Part shown: positions 59,407 through 64,000 of the stretch, in pieces | Layout: every line of letters begins with the position of its first letter | How positions within the stretch are numbered: the stretch's first letter is position 1 | Origin: Halobaculum gomorrense | GTDB lineage: Archaea; Halobacteriota; Halobacteria; Halobacteriales; Haloferacaceae | Assembly (NCBI RefSeq): GCF_900129775.1 | Contig: NZ_FQWV01000003.1 | Span: forward strand, 310,001-374,000 | Length of the DNA: 64,000 nt | Direction: 5' to 3' | The notes under the pieces: generated by a model | What the model saw: only the letters and a program-made list of their open reading frames with translations | Database searches by the model: none | What the model was told of the DNA's origin: nothing | Program-made: the position numbers and the translations under genes

Positions 59407-60180
59407 TCAATCGTCGTCCTCGGAGCCGAGCGCCGCGAGCCACCGCTCCAGTTCGTCGAGGTGGTGCATCCCGACGACAACCGCGATATCGCCGTCGTCC
59501 CTGAGCGCCGCGATCCGCGCCGCCATCACGTCCTCGCGGATCCGGTCGACGATCGCGGTCTCGGGCGGCGGGTCGACGACGCCCACGAACGCGCGGTGCT
59601 GTGCGAGGTGGCGTCGCTCGTGGTCGGCCTGCGTCTCCGGGTCGTCGAGCAGCGTCACGTCGTACCGGATGTGAGCGTACACCCGAGGCACGTACGGGGT
59701 GAGGGCGGCGACAACCGCGCCGAGTCGACACGCGGCGGCCTGTGCGAGTCCCCGTACGAAATCCGTGAGCATCGCGCGCGCGAGCGTCCGTGCCTCGCCA
59801 TCGGTTCGGAGCCGGTCGATCAGCGCGCGCAGGTAAGACGAGTTCGGCGCGTCGATGCCGACGACGCGGGCCGCGTCGGCCGCGTCGATTGCCGCGCTCA
59901 TCTCGCCGCCCAGACGCGGCGGCACGTGCGAGTCGCGCGCGTACCGACAGAACAGCGGCACCGAGAGCGGTGGGAGTTCGACGGCGAGCACGTCCGGCGG
60001 GAACGATTCGAGCAGTGACGAGACCCGGAACACGCTCGCCGGATGGTCGTGTACCACGCCGATGAGGAGCACCGAGCCCGTCCCGTCAGTACCGCGCAGA
60101 CACCGCACGAGCGACGGGTCGATCCTCGGGTCGGCGTCCTCCGAACGTAGCTCGGCTACCACCGCGTCACAGTCGAACAT
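59407..60180 (-). CDS. TraB/PrgY-like family protein
   Basis: A 257-aa protein with LLIGVVHDHPASVFRVSSLL (His-Asp-His-type element), PPDVLAVELP, and the C-terminal DIAVVVGMHHLDELERWL. This is the GTxH...ELP...GxxH layout of the TraB/TIKI protease-like family. Histidines and acidic residues in the motif may bind metal. There is no membrane span. ATG 60180 is chosen by the motif start; upstream frames in the same strand do not resemble the family. Confidence 0.7.
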   Translation of the reverse strand: MFDCDAVVAELRSEDADPRIDPSLVRCLRGTDGTGSVLLIGVVHDHPASVFRVSSLLESFPPDVLAVELPPLSVPLFCRYARDSHVPPRLGGEMSAAIDAADAARVVGIDAPNSSYLRALIDRLRTDGEARTLARAMLTDFVRGLAQAAACRLGAVVAALTPYVPRVYAHIRYDVTLLDDPETQADHERRHLAQHRAFVGVVDPPPETAIVDRIREDVMAARIAALRDDGDIAVVVGMHHLDELERWLAALGSEDDD

Positions 60181-60365
60181 GGCGCCTCGGGAACATGGCG
60201 TTCGGTCCCGCGCTGGAGGTACCCCGCCGGGGAACGATACGACAACATACGGGCGGTACGTACCTCTAGCTGTCGGCCGGAAGGACCCGGCGACGGTTCC
60301 CACCAAGGGCCGATCGACGGAGCGTACTTTGCGTCGCTCGACGAACGCACGGTCAGGTGCTCACG

Positions 60366-60806
60366 ATGACGACACGGAGAGATCCCTTCACAGACGTGGA
60401 ACGGCTCATCGAGCAGATAACCCGGCAACTCGAGACCGCCACCGGGTCGGTGTCCGGCGAGGAGTTCGGGGATGAATCGGAGTACGCCCCCGTCGATCTG
60501 GTGGAGTACGACGACGAGTTCGTCGCGACCGTCGACCTGCCGGGCTTCGAGCGGTCGGACATCTCCGTCAGCGTCACCGACCACATGCTCCGGATCGCCG
60601 CCGAGCGCGAGGAGGCGACCGAGGAACACGGAGAAGACGAGCGCGTCCTGCGGCGCGAGCGACGCCACGAATCGGTGCACCGCTCGCTCAGCCTGCCCGA
60701 CGAAGTCGACAAGGACGGCGTCACCGCCCGGATGAACAACGGCGTGTTGACGGTGACGCTCCCGCGTCTGGAGGCCGAATCGTCTCGTGAGATCGAAGTT
60801 GAGTAA
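60366..60806 (+). CDS. Hsp20 small heat-shock protein
   Basis: A 146-aa alpha-crystallin-type chaperone. The beta sandwich has EYDDEFVATVDLPGFERSDI, then VTDHMLRIAAEREEA, and ends NNGVLTVTLPRLEA, the GVLxxxxP-type C-terminal motif. It holds unfolding proteins under heat or salt stress in the cytoplasm. ATG 60366 is three codons after an upstream GTG. Confidence 0.93.
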   Translation: MTTRRDPFTDVERLIEQITRQLETATGSVSGEEFGDESEYAPVDLVEYDDEFVATVDLPGFERSDISVSVTDHMLRIAAEREEATEEHGEDERVLRRERRHESVHRSLSLPDEVDKDGVTARMNNGVLTVTLPRLEAESSREIEVE

Positions 60807-60901
60807 CTCCGACTACCGGTGGGACTCCTGCCCCGTAGTCGTCCCCGTATTTCAGGGAGGCAGACGTGAATCCGACGTTCTCTCAGACGACGGCACCCCG
60901 T

Positions 60902-61300
60902 TCAGGACTCGTGGGGCAGCGACAGGATCGTCGCCGTCCCCTCGATCACCGTCTCGTCGCCGACCGACGCGACCGTCTCGACGCGAAGCCGGTCGCCGCC
61001 GAGCGACTCCGTGACGGTCGCGCGCGCCTCGACGGTGTCCCCCGGACAGACGGGCGCCTCGAACGAGCAGTCCTGATCGAGGTAGACGATGTCGCCGGGG
61101 AGCGCGGCGAGCGCGGCGCTGACGACGCCGGCGCCGAGCATCCCGTGCGCGATCCGCCCGCCGAACATCGTCTCGCTGGCGTACGTCTCGTCGAGGTGGA
61201 TCGGATTCTCGTCGCCCGTGAGGGCGGCGTACTGGTCGATCGTCTCGGTCGTCACGTCGATGCTGGCGGTCGCGTCGTCGCCGACGGCTGCGACTGACAT
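60902..61300 (-). CDS. MaoC-like (R)-enoyl-CoA hydratase
   Basis: A 132-aa hot-dog-fold protein with YAALTGDENPIHLDETYA (catalytic Asp/His: D..N.IH), then GGRIAHGMLGAGVVSAAL, then VYLDQDCSFEAPVCPGD. It hydrates enoyl-CoA in beta-oxidation or polyester metabolism. It converges on the Hsp20 gene and is divergent to the alpha/beta hydrolase and acyl-CoA synthetase genes, with which it may form a fatty-acid or polyhydroxyalkanoate set. The very long frame extending upstream is antisense to those genes and not part of this protein. Confidence 0.9.
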   Translation of the reverse strand: MSVAAVGDDATASIDVTTETIDQYAALTGDENPIHLDETYASETMFGGRIAHGMLGAGVVSAALAALPGDIVYLDQDCSFEAPVCPGDTVEARATVTESLGGDRLRVETVASVGDETVIEGTATILSLPHES

Positions 61301-61363
61301 GTCGGTGCTCGGACGAGCCGCCGGAAAGTCTCGGGGGTTAACATGTGAAGCGGCCCGTTGAAG

Positions 61364-62197
61364 GTGACGCGTCGACAGGTTCCCCTCGTGCAAACCGCGG
61401 ATCACGACGGCGTCGCGATCGCCTACGAGGAACGCGGCCGCGACCCGGCAGGGGCCGAAACGGTCGTCCTGTGCGAGGGGCTCGGCTACGGCCGCTGGAT
61501 GTGGAACTGGCAGGCCGACGCGCTCGCGGACTCGTACCACGTGGTGCTGTGGGACAACCGAGGGACCGGCGAGTCGGACGTGCCCGAGGGACCGTACACG
61601 ATCGACCAGCTCGCCGGCGGCCTGGAGGCGGTGCTGGCCGACGCGGGCGTCGAGGCGGCGCACGTCGTCGGCGCGTCCATGGGCGGGATGGTCGCCCAGC
61701 GGTACGCCCTGTCGTACGACCGGGCCGGGTCGCTGGCGCTGTTGTGCACCTCCCCCGGCGGCCCCGACGCGGTGTCGACGCCGGAATCGACGCTCGAACA
61801 CATGTTCTCGGTCCCTGACGGGGCAGACGAACGCGAGGCGATCCGCTACAAGATGGCGCCGGCGGTCACCGACGGGTTCATCGAGGCAAACCCCGACCTC
61901 ATCGAGCGGATCGTCGACTGGCGACTCGAGTCGGATGCGCCACCGAGCGCGAGAGAGGCGCAGGCCGCCGCCGTACGGGCGTTCGACGCGAGCGACGAAC
62001 TCGACGCGCTCGACGTTCCGGTGCTCGTCGCGCACGGGACCGACGACCGCGTGCTCCCCGTCGGGAACGGCGAGCTGCTCGCCGAGGCGATCCCGGACGC
62101 CGAGTCCGCGTTCGTCGAGGGCGGCTCGCACCTGTTCTTCATCGAGGAGTCCGAGCGCGTGAACGACCTGCTCGTCGGGTTCCTCGCCGATGGCTGA
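61364..62197 (+). CDS. Alpha/beta hydrolase
   Basis: About 277 aa. The catalytic elbow is VVGASMGGMVAQRYAL (Ser in GxSxG), the acid is VAHGTDDRVLP and the base is EGGSHLFFIEE. It resembles 3-oxoadipate enol-lactonase-like hydrolases. Start: GTG 61364 is chosen; TTG 61358 and GTG 61388 are possible. Its end overlaps the acyl-CoA synthetase start by 8 bp, so they are one transcript. A role in ester or lactone opening before CoA activation is inferred. Confidence 0.82.
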   Translation: MTRRQVPLVQTADHDGVAIAYEERGRDPAGAETVVLCEGLGYGRWMWNWQADALADSYHVVLWDNRGTGESDVPEGPYTIDQLAGGLEAVLADAGVEAAHVVGASMGGMVAQRYALSYDRAGSLALLCTSPGGPDAVSTPESTLEHMFSVPDGADEREAIRYKMAPAVTDGFIEANPDLIERIVDWRLESDAPPSAREAQAAAVRAFDASDELDALDVPVLVAHGTDDRVLPVGNGELLAEAIPDAESAFVEGGSHLFFIEESERVNDLLVGFLADG

Positions 62198-63830
62198 GGG
62201 GGGCGAACGCGTCCCGAACGAGCCGGACTCGGGGGAGTCCGGGGCGGCGGGCCCCGACTGGGTCGGCGACTGGGTCGGCCGCCGCGCGATGCTCTCGCCC
62301 GACCGCGTCGGGCTCGTGGACGGGACGACCGGCCGGGAGTACACGTACGCCGAGTTGGACGACCGCGCGGTCCGGACGGCGCGTCTCCTCCGGTCGGCCG
62401 GCGTCGGGACGGGCGACCGGGTCGTGACGCTCTCGCGCAACCGGCCGGCGCTGGTCGACCTGTTCTTCGCGACCGGGAAGCTCGGCGCCGTGCTGGCGCC
62501 GCTGTCGCACCGGCTCGCGCCGCCGGAGCTCGCCGAGCTCGTCGGCGACACCGACCCCGCCGCGGTCGTCGTCGAGGCGTCGTTCGCGGACCTGGCCGGC
62601 GACGCGCTCGACACCGCCGGCGTCGACCGCGACGACGTTCGGGTGTTCGTCGCCGGGGACGACGGGGACGCCGCCGCGACCGCCGCCGGCGACCTCGGGG
62701 GCGAGTCGTTCGAGGCCGCCCGGCCGACGGACGACGGTCCCGTCGGACCCTCGACGGCCGCGCTCGACCGCCCGGCCGTGTCGCTGTCGGACCCGCACCT
62801 GTTCCTCCACACCGGCGGGTCGACCGGGACGCCCAAGCAGACGGTGATCTCCCACCGGGCGGTGTACTGGAACTCGATGACGACGATCGCGGCGTGGAAC
62901 CTCCGCGGCGACGACGTGACGCCGATGCCGTTCCCCCTGTTCCACACCGGCGGCTGGAACGTCCTGACGGTGCCGCTGTTCCACGTCGGCGGGACCGTCG
63001 TGATCGCCCGCGAGTTCGACCCCGGGGAGGTGTTGGGCGTCGTCGACGACCGCGACGCGACGGTGCTCGTCGCGGTGCCGGCGGTACTGCGGATGATGCG
63101 CGACCACGACGGCTGGACCGACACGGATCTGTCGTCGCTGCGGTTCGCGAAATCCGGCGGCGGGCCGTGCCGGCGATCGGTGCTGGAGGCGTGGTGGGAC
63201 CGCGGCGTCGACCTCTCGCAGGGGTACGGCCTCACCGAATGCGGCCCGAACAACTTCGCGATGCCCGACGACTGGCCCCGCGAGAAGGCCGACGCCGTCG
63301 GCGTGCCAGCGCCACACGTGACCGCCCGGGTCGTCGACGGCGAGGGATCCCCGGTGGCGGACGGCGAGGTCGGCGAACTCGAACTGTCGAGTCCCGCGGC
63401 CGCCGACCGGTACTGGAACGCCCCCGAGGAGACCGCCGAGACGTTCGGCGACGGGTGGGTGTCGACCGGCGACCTCGCGCGCGTCGACGCCGACGGCTAC
63501 TACCACATCGAGGGCCGCAAGAAGAACATGTACGTCAGCGGCGGCGAGAACGTCTTCCCACCCGAGGTCGAGGACGCGCTCACCGACCACCCGGGCGTCC
63601 GGGAAGCGGTCGTCATCGGCGTCCCCGACGACACGTGGGGAACCGTCGGAAAGGCCGTCATCGACGGCGACGAATCGCTGACGCTGGCGGACGTGACGGC
63701 GTTCCTCGACGGGCGCCTCGCGCGGTTCAAACACCCGAAACACCTCGCGTTCGTCGACGAATTCCCGTACTCCGGCCCCTCGAAGATCGACCGCGAGGCG
63801 GTGCGCGAGCGGTTCGGCGGCGAGGAGTGA
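62190..63830 (+). CDS. Acyl-CoA synthetase (AMP-forming)
   Basis: A 546-aa ANL-family enzyme. The AMP-binding P-loop is LHTGGSTGTPKQTV; YGLTECGPNN and TGDLARVDADGY follow, and GRKKNMYVSGGENVFPPEVE is the A10-type C-terminal motif. It activates a carboxylic acid via acyl-AMP to acyl-CoA. Substrate unknown. The start ATG 62190 is inside the preceding hydrolase gene; the first ~25 residues are acidic and non-conserved. Confidence 0.9.
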   Translation: MAEGGERVPNEPDSGESGAAGPDWVGDWVGRRAMLSPDRVGLVDGTTGREYTYAELDDRAVRTARLLRSAGVGTGDRVVTLSRNRPALVDLFFATGKLGAVLAPLSHRLAPPELAELVGDTDPAAVVVEASFADLAGDALDTAGVDRDDVRVFVAGDDGDAAATAAGDLGGESFEAARPTDDGPVGPSTAALDRPAVSLSDPHLFLHTGGSTGTPKQTVISHRAVYWNSMTTIAAWNLRGDDVTPMPFPLFHTGGWNVLTVPLFHVGGTVVIAREFDPGEVLGVVDDRDATVLVAVPAVLRMMRDHDGWTDTDLSSLRFAKSGGGPCRRSVLEAWWDRGVDLSQGYGLTECGPNNFAMPDDWPREKADAVGVPAPHVTARVVDGEGSPVADGEVGELELSSPAAADRYWNAPEETAETFGDGWVSTGDLARVDADGYYHIEGRKKNMYVSGGENVFPPEVEDALTDHPGVREAVVIGVPDDTWGTVGKAVIDGDESLTLADVTAFLDGRLARFKHPKHLAFVDEFPYSGPSKIDREAVRERFGGEE

Positions 63831-63908
63831 CCGCCGGGAACCGCCTCCGCACCAGCATAAACAATTATGTAGGTCTCCGCGAATGTTCCACTGATCGGAG
63901 GGAGCACC

Positions 63909-64000
63909 ATGATCGACGTCACCCTGGACATGGAGCAGTACGACTGCCCGTTCATCCACGCCACCGAGGAGCACGATCTGGCGTTCTCGGCGGTGCACTG
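63909..64000 (+). CDS. HTH_10/Bat-type regulator, N-terminus only
   Basis: The window ends in a frame beginning MIDVTLDMEQYDCPFIHAT. Haloarchaeal HTH_10 (bacterio-opsin activator-like) proteins often start with this MIDxTxDMEQYDCPFI motif. Only ~30 residues are visible, so the helix-turn-helix itself is not shown. An AT-rich stretch CATAAACAATTATG at 63855-63868 lies about 41-54 bp upstream. Confidence 0.65.
   Translation, partial: MIDVTLDMEQYDCPFIHATEEHDLAFSAVH

Noticed and set aside
60902-63253. 783-aa frame reaching upstream from maoC across the hydrolase and acyl-CoA synthetase genes
   Set aside because: Only the final 132 residues match a family; the rest is antisense to the genes at 61364-63830.
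62139-63998. 619-aa minus-strand frame opposite the acyl-CoA synthetase
   Set aside because: Arg/Val/Gly-rich shadow without domain; the plus-strand gene is clear.

Overview
The window is from a haloarchaeon (class Halobacteria). The DNA is GC-rich and the predicted proteins are strongly acidic. Promoters are archaeal TATA boxes 25-35 bp ahead of start codons, often with no room for a leader. Several families are typical of this class: DUF3209, CbtA/CbtB, Bat-type HTH_10 regulators, DUF7557 and HxlR regulators. No rRNA, tRNA or CRISPR array was seen. I cannot assign a genus.

Layout. (1) 1-3969 is the edge of an accessory locus on the minus strand: a truncated giant DUF6603 protein translationally coupled to a calpain-like cysteine protease. 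(2) 3970-5217 is a decayed stretch with a SufB/SufD C-terminal fragment and a broken IS6-type transposase. (3) 5218-23395 is a large cobalamin locus. It has cobalt uptake (cbtB-cbtA-ferredoxin), then cbiT-cbiL-cbiF-cbiG-cbiH2-cbiH1-ferredoxin-LAGLIDADG-like protein-cbiX/ferredoxin-DUF3209-beta-propeller with many 1-8 nt overlaps, then cobN-cbiC-cbiE, with chlID on the opposite strand. Both an early-type chelatase (CbiX) and a late-type one (CobN plus ChlID) are present. CbiD, CbiJ/CobK, CbiA, CbiB and CbiP are not in the window. (4) 23515-26580 is a thiamine salvage operon thiE-thiM-SDR-thiD. (5) 26973-28853 is a mercuric reductase divergent from a cysteine-bearing HxlR regulator.

(6) 28963-35367 is a same-strand five-gene run: a Rieske-TPP enzyme fusion, a Rieske-glutamate-synthase fusion, a membrane protein, an M20 hydrolase and a TauE/SafE transporter. 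(7) 35448-41768 holds a PAS histidine kinase, an MFS carrier, an AspA/AstE-type deacylase divergent from a RimK ATP-grasp/zinc-protease fusion, and two regulators. (8) 41930-50689 holds a DUF2254 membrane protein and an inverted duplication of a two-gene membrane module (141-aa protein plus TauE/SafE). The duplication flanks a thioredoxin-reductase-like flavoprotein, a DsrE protein and an ABM monooxygenase; the right-hand transporter copy is frameshifted. Peroxiredoxin and nnrE follow. (9) 50790-64000 holds a GH15 glucoamylase-type enzyme, a DUF3179 protein, a degenerate membrane histidine kinase divergent from a membrane protein, small regulators, a TraB-like protein, Hsp20, a MaoC/hydrolase/acyl-CoA synthetase group, and the start of another HTH_10-type regulator.

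How they work together. The cobalamin region couples cobalt import with tetrapyrrole methylation and ring contraction, with ferredoxin-like proteins as likely redox partners. The 41.9-50 kb block reads as a sulfur/redox island. Small remnants (a DsrE fragment, a regulator C-terminus, the frameshifted TauE) show repeated duplication and decay in the accessory parts. All functions are inferred from visible motifs and family knowledge; no database search was run.
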